Made by a program: the position numbers and the translations under genes. Positions 16,751 to 25,491 of a stretch of DNA of 64,000 nt are shown here, in pieces; positions within the stretch are counted from its first letter, which is position 1; the number at the start of each line of letters is the position of its first letter. The notes beneath the pieces are model-generated. The model searched no databases. It saw only the letters and a list, made by a program, of their open reading frames with translations, and was not told the DNA's origin. Location of the stretch: positions 124,001 through 188,000 of the forward strand of contig NZ_CALTVH010000001.1 in the NCBI RefSeq assembly GCF_943913045.1, given 5' to 3'. This DNA is from an uncultured Ezakiella sp. GTDB taxonomy: Bacteria; Bacillota; Clostridia; Tissierellales; Peptoniphilaceae.

Positions 16751-17119
16751 ATGAAAAGGAAAAGATTTAGAGGGTTTACATTAATTGAACTTGTTATAGT
16801 TCTTCTTATTATTTCGATTCTACTTGCGGTAGCTCTTCCCTCAATAAATACTTATAGAAATAAGGCGCAAAACACTGCAGATGATATGAATATGCTTGCA
16901 TTAAAAGAAGCAGCTACAATGTATTGTATTGATACTGGTTGGGAAAATGTAACTACTATAAGTGCAGATAACTTAAAGGATTATTTAGAAAATACTAAGA
17001 TTCAAGTATCTGATGAGAACGGTGCTAAAAACAAAGCGGAAGAGCTTCTTAAAAAATATAAAATAGAAGTTGATACAACGAATAAGAATATAACAATTAC
17101 AAAGACTGGTAATAAGTAA
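16751..17119 (+). CDS. Type IV pilin/GspG-ComGC-like major pseudopilin
   Basis: This 122-residue prepilin has a basic leader (KRKRFRG) cleaved before Phe: G^FTLIELVIVLLII, with Glu at mature position 5. The hydrophobic N-terminal helix is followed by a small C-terminal domain. Two cysteines are absent from the usual disulfide positions; only one Cys (MYCID) is visible. The size and helix match ComGC or GspG major subunits. An AGGAGGG site lies ahead. It is the first of five prepilin-like genes in the cluster and probably forms the fibre shaft. Confidence 0.9.
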   Translation: MKRKRFRGFTLIELVIVLLIISILLAVALPSINTYRNKAQNTADDMNMLALKEAATMYCIDTGWENVTTISADNLKDYLENTKIQVSDENGAKNKAEELLKKYKIEVDTTNKNITITKTGNK

Positions 17120-17133
17120 GGTTTTTAAATAAT

Positions 17134-17565
17134 ATGTATTTAGTTTTAAGAGCTTTAATTCTTTTAATATTGGTAATTATAGCGATTGAAGATATAAGAA
17201 CAAAAACTGTATCTTCAATTTTTTTGTATGCAGTTAATATCTTACAAATTATCTCTGCATCCATGTTAATTCAAACTCCTTATTTTAAAGTTAAAATTAT
17301 TATATCATTAATTGTATTTGTCTTATATTTTTCAATTAAATTTTTTAAAAAGTTTGTTGGCGAGGCAGATATTATTTTTTTATGTTTTCAATTTATATCT
17401 TTAGATACAAAATCATTTATTATTTTTTGGTGGTCCTACTTAATTTTTTCTTTAATTTATGGTATTATTATATATATACATAAAAATGATTCATATATAC
17501 CAATGTTTCCAGCTTTTGCCTTTGGAGAACTTTGTATTATTATATATCTGGGAGGTATTTTATAA
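17134..17565 (+). CDS. Minimal A24-family prepilin peptidase (peptidase domain only)
   Basis: This 143-residue, highly hydrophobic protein has about five membrane segments. It carries the two aspartates of the A24 aspartic peptidases: EDIRTKTVS near residue 20 and GEADI near residue 81. The latter corresponds to the GxGD motif, with Ala in the third position. The N-terminal methyltransferase half and its zinc cysteines found in PilD/ComC are absent, so this is a single-domain form. It would cleave the prepilins encoded around it. Its stop shares one base with the next ATG. Confidence 0.82.
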   Translation: MYLVLRALILLILVIIAIEDIRTKTVSSIFLYAVNILQIISASMLIQTPYFKVKIIISLIVFVLYFSIKFFKKFVGEADIIFLCFQFISLDTKSFIIFWWSYLIFSLIYGIIIYIHKNDSYIPMFPAFAFGELCIIIYLGGIL

Positions 17566-18818
17566 TGGGTGATATTTTTATTACCAGTTATTTTGCTCAG
17601 TATTTTAATGGTGAAGAAAGAAGATACATTTTTTATGATAATCTTTATGATGAAAATGGCATCATTAATGATGAGGTTCTTACATTAACTTTAAAAAAAT
17701 TAAATAAATTTTTAAAATCAAAATCCTATAACATATTTATATTGGACCCAAATTCTTACATTGAAAAATTCAACTCTAAAGAAGATCCTAGTATGGCTAT
17801 GCTCTATTTAGATAGGACTAAATTTAAATCTATTATTGACCCTGAAAATTCTGACTTAATATTTAATTTTGATCTAAAAACTATAGAAGCATTTCGTAGA
17901 GCGTCATTAGATTTAGGTGTCCACTTTAATCTCTATAGTTTTTATGACTTGTTAAAGGATAACACTCATGAAGGAAAATATATCTATATGATACTCGAAA
18001 AAGAGTTTTATTTTTTAATGATTATCGACAAGGGTAAGGTTGTTAGATATTTTTATGATGATAGAACTTACTACAATGAGAGGGCTAAAAATAATTTAGA
18101 AGGAATAGTAGATAATATAACTGAAGATGAGATATATGAAGGACTCGACTTTGAACTATTGGGATCTGTATTGGGTGGTGTTCTTGAAGAATTAGATAAT
18201 CCAAATGAGTTTACTTTAAAGCTAATTCCATATGAAATCAGTGATGATACAATTGATTACATAAGAACATTCGCATTTAAAGATATAAATATTATTAATT
18301 ATTTTGACATACCAAGAGAAAATATTAATTATACTAGTAACTTTTTAAAATTAAATAGGAAGATTTCTTTAAAAGGAACTTTTTATATTGCTGCTGTAGT
18401 TATACTTTTTGCGATATTATCTTATGAGATTTATTTTTTAAAAACTACAAATTCTAGGATTTCAGATTTAAAAGCAGAGTATCAGATTCTTGAGAATCAA
18501 AGAATTGACTATTTGATAAAAGAAGATGAAATAAAGAAAAAACACGATGAGAAGATTTCTTTTCTGAATGATTATAATCAACTTACTTCGGAGTATCAAC
18601 CATTAAATTGCGATAAAATAATTGATATTATAGAAGAGCTAAACTTAAGGTATGATATAAAACGAGCATTTATTGAAAGTGAAGAATTAGTTTTACTCCT
18701 GACTAGTGAGGATGAGCTGGACAATAAATATAATGACAAAGTCACTAGGATTGCAAGCAAAGGCAATATTAAAGAGTATGAACTAAGATTTGAGGTGGGC
18801 ATAGATGAATATGAATGA
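17565..18818 (+). CDS. GspL/PilM-PilN-like pilus assembly protein
   Basis: The start is ATG 17565, with GGGAGG 8 bases upstream and a TAATG junction; the product is 417 residues. Residues 1 to about 260 form a cytoplasmic-looking domain. One TM segment follows at about 270-292 (TFYIAAVVILFAILSYEIYF), then a coiled coil and a small extracytoplasmic domain. This is the architecture of GspL, in which PilM-like and PilN-like parts are fused. In related systems the protein links the assembly ATPase to the membrane platform. By-eye similarity is low, so the call rests on architecture and position between the peptidase and a PilO-like gene. Confidence 0.7.
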   Translation: MGDIFITSYFAQYFNGEERRYIFYDNLYDENGIINDEVLTLTLKKLNKFLKSKSYNIFILDPNSYIEKFNSKEDPSMAMLYLDRTKFKSIIDPENSDLIFNFDLKTIEAFRRASLDLGVHFNLYSFYDLLKDNTHEGKYIYMILEKEFYFLMIIDKGKVVRYFYDDRTYYNERAKNNLEGIVDNITEDEIYEGLDFELLGSVLGGVLEELDNPNEFTLKLIPYEISDDTIDYIRTFAFKDINIINYFDIPRENINYTSNFLKLNRKISLKGTFYIAAVVILFAILSYEIYFLKTTNSRISDLKAEYQILENQRIDYLIKEDEIKKKHDEKISFLNDYNQLTSEYQPLNCDKIIDIIEELNLRYDIKRAFIESEELVLLLTSEDELDNKYNDKVTRIASKGNIKEYELRFEVGIDEYE

Positions 18819-20025
18819 TAATTTAAGTAAAAGTCAATCATATAAATATATCTTGCTACTTGCTTTATTATTTATTTCTATTCTATTATTTTTCATTAGA
18901 ATAAAACCATTAATTAAAGAGGTTTCTTTTCTAGAAGATGAAATTAAAGCTGGTAAAGAACTAAGATTAAATCAAGAAAATTTTGAAGTAGAAGACAGGG
19001 AAGAAATAAGCTTTGACAATAAAGAATATGATAATTATTACAACAAATTAGTGGACTTTGTCAAGGAGAACGACATAGATTATCTAGAGTTGAAGAACTC
19101 ATATGTGCCCATAATTCAGAAATCAAACTTGTATCCTATGATTACAGAAACTGAACTTGAACTAGAAAATCTTGACGATCTATATAAGCTTAGACCAATT
19201 ATAATGAATAAACTTATTGATTTTAATATATTTGGAGATGAAGGTAAGACGGTAACTTTCAAAAACTTTTTTATTTTTGATAAATCATATAGCCAAAAAG
19301 ATTTATTGATAGATAACAGAGAAAATCAAATTAGTAGCTTTGAATCTGACGATATAAATGAATCGGACAAAGCTGATGAAGATATTGAAAACAGTGAACA
19401 AGCTGCTTTTAATAATGTGATAAATGAAGATACTATAAAAAAACAAATTTTTAATATTCTTAATTTCCAAGATGACAACATAAAATTACTAAATATTCCC
19501 ATGAAAGAAAGTATTTCATGTGAGGGGAAGTTCCAACTTTCTCCGACGGAAAATAAGAGGTCTTATCTTGTAAATTTATATAATAGTTCAGATGAAAATG
19601 GATCAGCTCTAATATTGTTCAAAGATAAATCTATTAAGCTTTTTACAGGTGACGTAGATGTAATATTAAAATGTGATATTTATGATAAAGGTCATAAAAA
19701 TATTGAGATAAACCTTACAGATTATTACGGTGAAAATTTCTATGAAAGAGGTAGCGTTAAAGATGATAAGGTTATATTTAACATAAGTGATGATTATAAT
19801 TTTCCAATAGAAATATCTGGTGTAAAATTTGATATACCTGGTAAGGGATCTACATCATACTCACTAAAAAACATTACTCTTGAAGCAAGAGAAGATCTTT
19901 TAAATGATATAGAGAACAATGGGATATTGAGAACTCTAGCTAAGGATAATGAGAAATCTGTGGATGAATTTATAAGTAAAATTTCTAACAGCATTTTAAA
20001 AGAGGAGTTTTTATCCGACAATTAG
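18805..20025 (+). CDS. GspM/PilO-like membrane protein with a long C-terminal extension
   Basis: This 406-residue protein has a single N-terminal TM segment (about residues 12-31) and then a coiled coil, as in PilO/GspM. It is about twice the usual length. A PilO-like region (to about 160) is followed by an acidic linker (about 170-205) and a C-terminal region of about 190 residues that looks beta-rich. The start overlaps the preceding gene by 14 bases. PilO and PilN form heterodimers under the membrane platform, which fits its position. The role of the extension is unknown. Confidence 0.65.
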   Translation: MNMNDNLSKSQSYKYILLLALLFISILLFFIRIKPLIKEVSFLEDEIKAGKELRLNQENFEVEDREEISFDNKEYDNYYNKLVDFVKENDIDYLELKNSYVPIIQKSNLYPMITETELELENLDDLYKLRPIIMNKLIDFNIFGDEGKTVTFKNFFIFDKSYSQKDLLIDNRENQISSFESDDINESDKADEDIENSEQAAFNNVINEDTIKKQIFNILNFQDDNIKLLNIPMKESISCEGKFQLSPTENKRSYLVNLYNSSDENGSALILFKDKSIKLFTGDVDVILKCDIYDKGHKNIEINLTDYYGENFYERGSVKDDKVIFNISDDYNFPIEISGVKFDIPGKGSTSYSLKNITLEAREDLLNDIENNGILRTLAKDNEKSVDEFISKISNSILKEEFLSDN

Positions 20026-20083
20026 ATAAGTGAGAATGATTTTAATAATAAAAAAGTGTATCTAATAAGGTTTAGAAATTTAT

Positions 20084-20542
20084 ATGAAATTAGATGATAG
20101 AAAAAATGGATTTTCTTTAATAGAAGTTCTTATTGTTTTAGTTATTGTAAGCTTATCTTTATCGATCGCATATAGTTCAAAAAACGCATATTATCAATTT
20201 CTAGAAAGAAAAGAGGTTGATAGAATTAAAGACGCTATGGCAGATTCATCTAGAATAGCGATGGGATCTAGAAGTGCTGTTACAATAAAAGTCTCAGAAA
20301 GTGATATGAAAACAGTTTTCATAGAAAATAAATACTTTAAAAAAACATATACCTTAAAAAGAAATTTAAAATTTTCTGAGCCTAGCTATGGGGATTATAA
20401 ATTAAATTACACAATTCATAAAACTATGGCTCCAAGTAAGGGCGGCAGATTTTTTATTACAGGAGAGTATAAAAATTACGAAATAGTTTTTACACCAGTT
20501 GTAGCTAAGTTTAGAGTTGAGGTAAAAAATAAAAATGATTAA
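20084..20542 (+). CDS. Pseudopilin, GspH-like
   Basis: This 152-residue prepilin has the leader MKLDDRKNG cleaved before FSLIEVLIVLVIVS, with Glu5 retained. The C-terminal domain of about 115 residues looks beta-rich (TYTLKRNLKFSEPSYGDYK), as in GspH/FimT or ComGD minor pseudopilins. It follows the PilO-like gene after 58 bases and overlaps the next pseudopilin by 8 bases (ATGATTAA). A role as a minor or tip subunit is inferred from gene order. Confidence 0.82.
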   Translation: MKLDDRKNGFSLIEVLIVLVIVSLSLSIAYSSKNAYYQFLERKEVDRIKDAMADSSRIAMGSRSAVTIKVSESDMKTVFIENKYFKKTYTLKRNLKFSEPSYGDYKLNYTIHKTMAPSKGGRFFITGEYKNYEIVFTPVVAKFRVEVKNKND

Positions 20543-20858
20543 TTTTGACAAGAAAAAAGATGGATTTACATTTATTGAATTACTAATAGTTATTTTAATT
20601 ATCTCAATTTCTTTTTCTTCAATAGCATTAAGTCTTAATGCTATAAATAAAAGTACAACAGATGCACTTGATTTTGCTGATGAGTTAATTTATATTGAAA
20701 AATATATATATGAATGCCAGGCAAGTGGATGTTTAAAAAAATCTGATATTTATAATGTTAGTCAAGTTAAAAACTACGATAAAATAAATACTTATAAACT
20801 AAATTATAATAAGGATGGTAAGGAACTTGAGATTTTATTTTCAATCATCGAAAAGTAA
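20535..20858 (+). CDS. Pseudopilin, GspI-like
   Basis: This 107-residue prepilin has the cleavage site KKKDG^FTFIELLIVILIIS, Glu5 retained, and a short C-terminal domain containing two cysteines (YECQASGCL). Size and position third from the end of the cluster suit a GspI-type minor pseudopilin. It overlaps its neighbours on both sides (8 and 44 bases). The subtype is assigned from order rather than sequence. Confidence 0.78.
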   Translation: MINFDKKKDGFTFIELLIVILIISISFSSIALSLNAINKSTTDALDFADELIYIEKYIYECQASGCLKKSDIYNVSQVKNYDKINTYKLNYNKDGKELEILFSIIEK

Positions 20859-21357
20859 GACAGCATTTTCTTTGTTAGAGGTTATTATATCTTTGATATT
20901 AATATCTATTTTGATGCTATCATTAGTATTTTTAAAAGATATTATTATAAACACCAAGGCAGAAGAAAAAATGAATAATTATTATAATTTATATGATGCG
21001 TCACTTTTCATAGTTAATAAAATAAAAATGTCTAATGCCTATAAGATAATAGAAATAAAAGATAGGTATGGAATAAAGAGAGAGTACTATGTATTTGAAT
21101 CATACGAATTTGGACAAGAAGATAAAGAAATAAACTACTATTATTTTACAAGTGAAAATGGTAATTTAAAATATAAGGCTTATAACGGAGAAAAAAATGA
21201 AAGCTTATTTTATAATTATTTTTCTAATAACCAAATCATTGGAGGTGTAGAAAGTTTTGAACTTACATATGAGGATGGATTGTTTGATATCTATATAAAA
21301 GACGAGTCCGGAGATGATATAAGAAGGGCTGTTTTATCTGGAGCTTATAATGAGTAA
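20815..21357 (+). CDS. Pseudopilin, GspJ-like
   Basis: This 180-residue prepilin has the sequence KSKTA^FSLLEVIISLILIS. The residue before the cleavage point is Ala rather than Gly, which some prepilin peptidases accept. Glu5 is retained. The start at ATG 20815 overlaps the previous gene by 44 bases and has only a weak ribosome site; a TTG at 20827 is an alternative. The C-terminal domain is the largest of the three E5-bearing minor pseudopilins, as is usual for GspJ. Confidence 0.78.
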   Translation: MVRNLRFYFQSSKSKTAFSLLEVIISLILISILMLSLVFLKDIIINTKAEEKMNNYYNLYDASLFIVNKIKMSNAYKIIEIKDRYGIKREYYVFESYEFGQEDKEINYYYFTSENGNLKYKAYNGEKNESLFYNYFSNNQIIGGVESFELTYEDGLFDIYIKDESGDDIRRAVLSGAYNE

Positions 21358-22300
21358 GAAATATAGAGGATCAGTATTAATTTGGTTTATATGTATTTTG
21401 ATGCTTATTAGCGCCTTAGTTATGATAAATTTGGAAAAATCATATAGAAAAAATCAATCTTTGCAACTCGAGCTGAATGGTTTTAAGATAGAACAAAATA
21501 TATATACCAACTTTCTTTATTATTTTGAGGAGCATAAAGATCTAATGCTAAAAGAAATATTTAGAAAAAACAATGGAAGTGAAATTGATATTATTTCTAA
21601 GCTACTTGATAGTCGCTCGACTGTTTACAATGACAAAAATTTTATAATTGAGAAAGTTTCAGTTAGAGACTCTGAAGTATTCTTTTCTGTAATGTATAAA
21701 TCGCAAGGAGCAAACATTAGATCATCATTCCTAATTGAAACCGTTGATAAAACATTTAAAGAATGCACTGACAAAGTAATTGATAATAGATCAAAAAATG
21801 AATTTCAAAATGATAAAAACAGGCTAATAAATCAAGCTTTAGAAAATTGTCAACTTGTACAAAAAGAAGAGGGCATGAATATAATCGAACTGGATTCTGG
21901 AGATAATTATATTACTATTGAAAACTCTGTCATTACAGTGGAAAACAACAATGAAATTGTATTGAAAACTCCAATTACTTTTGCGACTTATATTATAGGA
22001 CCTAATCCTAATACAAATATTTACTTTGAATCTGTGGCTGACAAAACATTTGATAGATTGTATATATTTAATAATGGAGATGTTCACTCAGATGGCTTGT
22101 GGTTTAATGGTTTATTATGTATAAAATCTGGTAATCTTTACACCAATAGAATAAAGGGAATGGGAAGAGTCATAATAGATGGATTTTTGCTACCGATAAA
22201 TGTCGATAAGGTTGACACAAATTTATTTGAAATTGCAAATAAGTATTCTTTAATCAATAAAGAGTTTGTAGATATTAGGATTGTAAATTATAAAAGATAA
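21350..22300 (+). CDS. GspK/PilX-like minor pseudopilin lacking Glu5
   Basis: This 316-residue protein has a short basic leader and a G^SVLIWFICILMLI helix. Position 5 of the mature form is Trp instead of Glu. Absence of Glu5, large size and last position in the pseudopilin row are characteristics of GspK, the tip subunit. The C-terminal region is large, without a recognisable enzymatic motif. Its start overlaps the preceding stop by 8 bases (ATGAGTAA). It closes the cluster, and a separate promoter for efp follows directly. Confidence 0.75.
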   Translation: MSKKYRGSVLIWFICILMLISALVMINLEKSYRKNQSLQLELNGFKIEQNIYTNFLYYFEEHKDLMLKEIFRKNNGSEIDIISKLLDSRSTVYNDKNFIIEKVSVRDSEVFFSVMYKSQGANIRSSFLIETVDKTFKECTDKVIDNRSKNEFQNDKNRLINQALENCQLVQKEEGMNIIELDSGDNYITIENSVITVENNNEIVLKTPITFATYIIGPNPNTNIYFESVADKTFDRLYIFNNGDVHSDGLWFNGLLCIKSGNLYTNRIKGMGRVIIDGFLLPINVDKVDTNLFEIANKYSLINKEFVDIRIVNYKR

Positions 22301-22329
22301 TTGATTATTTTATAGATTTATGTTAGAAT
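22301..22329 (+). promoter_or_regulatory. Extended -10 promoter for efp
   Basis: TTGATT (22301-22306) and TAGAAT (22324-22329) are 17 bases apart, with TG one base before the -10 box. The start codon at 22357 is preceded by GGGAGG. Confidence 0.8.
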
Positions 22330-22356
22330 AACTGTATATGATATGGGAGGTTAATT

Positions 22357-22914
22357 ATGATATCAGCAGGTGAATTTAGAAAAGGCGTTACTTTTGTAAT
22401 GGATGGAGATGTATGGCAAGTTCTTGACTTCCAACACGTTAAACCAGGTAAAGGTGCTGCATTTGTAAGTACAAAAATTAGAAACGTTGTTAAGGGTGGA
22501 ACACGTGAATTAAACTTTAATCCATCAGATAGATATGAAAAAGCTAACATTCAAACAAAAGAAATGCAATACTTATATAGTGACGGTGAATTATATTATT
22601 TTATGGATAATGAAACATATGAGCAAATGCCATTAGGCAGGGAAGAAGTGGAAGAGGCTTTACAGTTCTTGAGAGAAAATGATATTGCAACAATAAGATT
22701 TTTTGATGGCAAGCCTTTTGAAGTACTAGCTCCTAACTTTGTTGAGCTTACAGTTACAGAAACTGAGCCAGGGGTTAAAGGTGATACATCTAGTTCAGCC
22801 ACTAAGTCAGCTACTGTAGAAACTGGATTTACTCTACAAGTTCCATTATTTGTTGAAAGCGGAGATGTTTTGAAGATTGATACCAGAACTGGAGAATACT
22901 TATCTAGAGTATAA
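22357..22914 (+). CDS. efp: Elongation factor P
   Basis: EF-P relieves ribosome stalling at proline runs. The 185-residue protein has the full three-domain length. The loop that reaches the peptidyl-transferase centre reads VKPGKGAAFV, with Lys32 as the modifiable residue, as in Lys-type EF-P. The C-terminal OB domain ends with GDVLKIDTRTGEYLSRV. It has its own strong promoter and is followed after 11 bases by a CD1247-like gene and asp23. Confidence 0.97.
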   Translation: MISAGEFRKGVTFVMDGDVWQVLDFQHVKPGKGAAFVSTKIRNVVKGGTRELNFNPSDRYEKANIQTKEMQYLYSDGELYYFMDNETYEQMPLGREEVEEALQFLRENDIATIRFFDGKPFEVLAPNFVELTVTETEPGVKGDTSSSATKSATVETGFTLQVPLFVESGDVLKIDTRTGEYLSRV

Positions 22915-22925
22915 AAGGAGGAGTT

Positions 22926-23225
22926 ATGACTATAAAAAAAGTATCATACCTAAAGGGATTAGCAGAAGGTTATGGTTTAACAGGTGAAGAAAGCAAACTT
23001 GAAAAGATTGTTTTAGAAATGTTAGACTGCATGGAAGACATGGCTAATGAAGTCGATTTTTTAAACTCTGATTTTCAAAGTCTAGAAAATTACGTTGAAA
23101 TGCTGGATGACGATTTAGCTGAATTGGAAATGATGTTTGAAGATGATGATGACTATTATTTTGATGAAGATGATGATTGGGATGATCTAAACTGGAATGA
23201 AGAGGATAAGGAATCAGATAATTAA
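22926..23225 (+). CDS. CD1247-like acidic protein
   Basis: This 99-residue protein has the N-terminal motif KVSYLKGLAEGYGL followed by predicted helices. It matches the CD1247 N-terminal domain found between efp and asp23 in clostridia. The last 30 residues are extremely acidic (DDDDYYFDEDDDWDDLNW). No catalytic motif is visible and the function is unknown. It lies in one transcription unit with efp and the Asp23-family gene, behind an AAAGGAGGAG site. Confidence 0.8.
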   Translation: MTIKKVSYLKGLAEGYGLTGEESKLEKIVLEMLDCMEDMANEVDFLNSDFQSLENYVEMLDDDLAELEMMFEDDDDYYFDEDDDWDDLNWNEEDKESDN

Positions 23226-23261
23226 TCAGATAATTTTTAGTGTTAATTTCCAGGAGGTATT

Positions 23262-23642
23262 ATGAATAACAATGAAAATGCAAGCATAGTTCAGGGCAAT
23301 GTTACTATTTCAGAAAATGTTATTGCTAATATAGCTAGACTTGCTACAGAAGAAATTGATGGAGTTTGCAAGACGGTAAAGACAGTTACTGAAACATTTA
23401 CCGATATTTTCTCTAACAAACAAAGTCAAGGTGTAAAGGTAAATATTGCAGAAGATAAAATAAATTTAGAGATTGCAATTGAGCTTATTTATGGTGTTGA
23501 TATTGAAAGCACCTGCAGAGAAATTCAAAAGAACGTCAAAAACTCAGTGGAATCTATGACTAACTTAGAAGTAGAATATGTCAATGTTCTAGTATCAAGC
23601 TTAAACACAGATTCTAACTTTAAAGAGAAAGTGAATGCATAA
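23262..23642 (+). CDS. Asp23/Gls24 family envelope-associated protein
   Basis: This 126-residue member of the Asp23/Gls24 (DUF322) family begins with GNVTISENVIANIARLA and continues with TEEIDGVCK. In Staphylococcus, Asp23 is tethered near the membrane and its loss triggers a cell-wall stress response. Here the gene precedes nusB as in most Firmicutes. A CAGGAGG site lies 7 bases before the ATG, and a terminator starts at the stop codon. Confidence 0.9.
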   Translation: MNNNENASIVQGNVTISENVIANIARLATEEIDGVCKTVKTVTETFTDIFSNKQSQGVKVNIAEDKINLEIAIELIYGVDIESTCREIQKNVKNSVESMTNLEVEYVNVLVSSLNTDSNFKEKVNA

Positions 23643-23667
23643 AGCCCTTAGATAAGGGCTTTTTTTA
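23641..23667 (+). terminator. Terminator after asp23
   Basis: AAAGCCCTTA (23641-23650) and TAAGGGCTTT (23653-23662) pair, followed by a T run. The stem begins inside the stop codon. Confidence 0.88.
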
Positions 23668-23677
23668 AGATAATATT

Positions 23678-24088
23678 ATGAGAATAGAAAATAGAAAGAA
23701 ACATCGCGAAGAAGCTATAAAAATTTTATACGCTATGGAAATAAACGATAAGTTTAATAGTGAGTTTATTGATCAATATATAAATAATAATAATATTGAA
23801 AAAGACTCTATGTCTTATACATATGAGTTGCTTTTAGAGTATATAGATAACAGAGATAAAATTGAAAACATAATAAATAAAGAAGAAAAAAATTATAAGT
23901 TTAATAGGATCTCTATTCTTGATAAATGTATTGTGAGACTTGCATTAGCTGAAATTGAATTTTTGGATATACCTATTGGAGTTTCTATAAATGAAGCTGT
24001 TGAAATTTCAAAGATTTATTCTGGAGTTGATTCATATAAGGTGGTCAACTCACTCTTAGGTAAAATTACGAGGTCTATGAATGATTGA
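23678..24088 (+). CDS. nusB: Transcription antitermination factor NusB
   Basis: NusB, with NusE (S10), forms the boxA-binding complex for rRNA antitermination. The 136-residue all-helical protein starts with NRKKHREEAIKILYAMEI and carries the C-terminal motif DIPIGVSINEAVEISKIYS, typical of the family. It starts 11 bases after a terminator, without a strong ribosome site, and overlaps xseA by 8 bases. Confidence 0.95.
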   Translation: MRIENRKKHREEAIKILYAMEINDKFNSEFIDQYINNNNIEKDSMSYTYELLLEYIDNRDKIENIINKEEKNYKFNRISILDKCIVRLALAEIEFLDIPIGVSINEAVEISKIYSGVDSYKVVNSLLGKITRSMND

Positions 24089-25262
24089 ATTTAGCGTATC
24101 TGCAATAAACAATTATATAAAGAATCTTTTAGCAAATGATATAAATTTAAGATCAATTGCTATTGAGGGCGAGGTTTGTGCCTTTAAAGAACCATCTAAA
24201 ACTGGGCATCTATACTTTGAGTTAAAAGACGAGGACTCTAGAATTAGGTGCGTTTTTTTTAATATTTATAGCAAATATGATGAAATACCCTTTGAAGAAG
24301 GTGACAGTGTTGTTCTAAATGGTAGGGTAGATGTATATGAAAAATCTGGTCAGTACCAGTTTATCGCCTCTGAGGCAAAGGTTCAAGGATTAGGCGATTT
24401 ATATATAAAATTTTTGGAATTAAAAGAACAATTAGAAAAAGAAGGTTTATTTGATATAACTAAAAGACAAATTCCTTTAAATCCAAAAAACATAGGACTC
24501 ATTACATCACCATCAGGTTCAGCGCTTAGAGATTTTATAGCTGTAATAAAAAGGAGATATCCATTAGCCAATATATTTTTGTATCCAGTTCATGTTCAAG
24601 GGGTGGAGACTGTTAATGAAGTGTGTCGAGCAATCAATTACTTTAATACTAAAGAACTTGATGTTGTTGTTTTGACAAGAGGTGGGGGCAGCTATGAAGA
24701 ATTGGCCGTTTTCAATAATGAGAAAATTGCTAGAAAGTTAGCTGAATCCATCCATCCTACAGTTTCTGCAATAGGTCATGAGCCTGACTACTTGATTACA
24801 GATTTTGTATCAGATTTAAGGGCTGCAACTCCAACAGCAGCTGCAGAGATTATAACTCCAGATATTTATCAAGATATATACAATTTAGAAGATAGGTTTA
24901 ATTTAATGATAAATAGCTATTTATATTACTTAAACGATGAGCGAAAAAATTTAAAAGCAATTGAGAATTTAATTAACCTTAAATCACCTATAAAAAAAAT
25001 AAAAAATAGCAAAGAGCAACTAGTTGAAAAAAATAGAACTTTAAATCAATTTATGAGATTGAGTATTTTGAAATATAAAAATCAACTTAAGGATTATTCA
25101 TCACAATTGATACCTTTTGATACACAAAAAATTTTAGATAAGGGATATACTATAACTGTTGATGAGGATGGCAAATTACTATCTGAAAAGGTAAATTATA
25201 ATAAGGGCGATAAATTAAAAACCATTTTTGATAAAGGCAGCCTTATTTCTGAAATTATTTAG
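24081..25262 (+). CDS. xseA: Exodeoxyribonuclease VII large subunit
   Basis: With XseB this subunit forms the metal-independent single-strand exonuclease VII. The 393-residue protein has an N-terminal OB-fold (to about residue 100, GHLYFELKDEDSRIRCVFF) and the nuclease core with GLITSPSGSALRDF, TRGGGSYEELAVFN and AIGHEPDYLITDFVSDLRAATPTAAAE. A coiled-coil tail follows. It overlaps nusB by 8 bases and xseB follows after 9 bases. Confidence 0.96.
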   Translation: MIEFSVSAINNYIKNLLANDINLRSIAIEGEVCAFKEPSKTGHLYFELKDEDSRIRCVFFNIYSKYDEIPFEEGDSVVLNGRVDVYEKSGQYQFIASEAKVQGLGDLYIKFLELKEQLEKEGLFDITKRQIPLNPKNIGLITSPSGSALRDFIAVIKRRYPLANIFLYPVHVQGVETVNEVCRAINYFNTKELDVVVLTRGGGSYEELAVFNNEKIARKLAESIHPTVSAIGHEPDYLITDFVSDLRAATPTAAAEIITPDIYQDIYNLEDRFNLMINSYLYYLNDERKNLKAIENLINLKSPIKKIKNSKEQLVEKNRTLNQFMRLSILKYKNQLKDYSSQLIPFDTQKILDKGYTITVDEDGKLLSEKVNYNKGDKLKTIFDKGSLISEII

Positions 25263-25271
25263 GAGGAATAA

Positions 25272-25490
25272 ATGGAAAACTTTAATTATGAAGCTGGTAT
25301 TAAAAGAATAAATGAAATTATTGAGCTTTTAGAATCAGATGAAATTGCGCTAAATGAAAGTTACAATCTTTTTTTGGAAGCAAAAAATCTAATCAAAAAA
25401 TGTGAAAACTATATCGATGAATGTGAGAAAAATTTTGAAATATTAATCGAAGAAGATAACTATGAGTCAGAGGATGATATTGAGTTTTAA
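25272..25490 (+). CDS. xseB: Exodeoxyribonuclease VII small subunit
   Basis: This 72-residue helical protein carries the family pattern of two helices: NYEAGIKRINEIIELLES, and LNESYNLFLEAKNLIKKCENYI. It wraps on XseA to make the active exonuclease VII. The ATG has an AGGAGG site 5 bases upstream. Its stop is one base before the chosen ispA start. Confidence 0.93.
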   Translation: MENFNYEAGIKRINEIIELLESDEIALNESYNLFLEAKNLIKKCENYIDECEKNFEILIEEDNYESEDDIEF

Positions 25491-25491
25491 A

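Noticed and set aside
17134..17565. Prepilin peptidase as a truncated pseudogene
   Set aside because: Both catalytic aspartates and the full set of peptidase-domain membrane segments are present, the frame is intact, and single-domain A24 peptidases are known.
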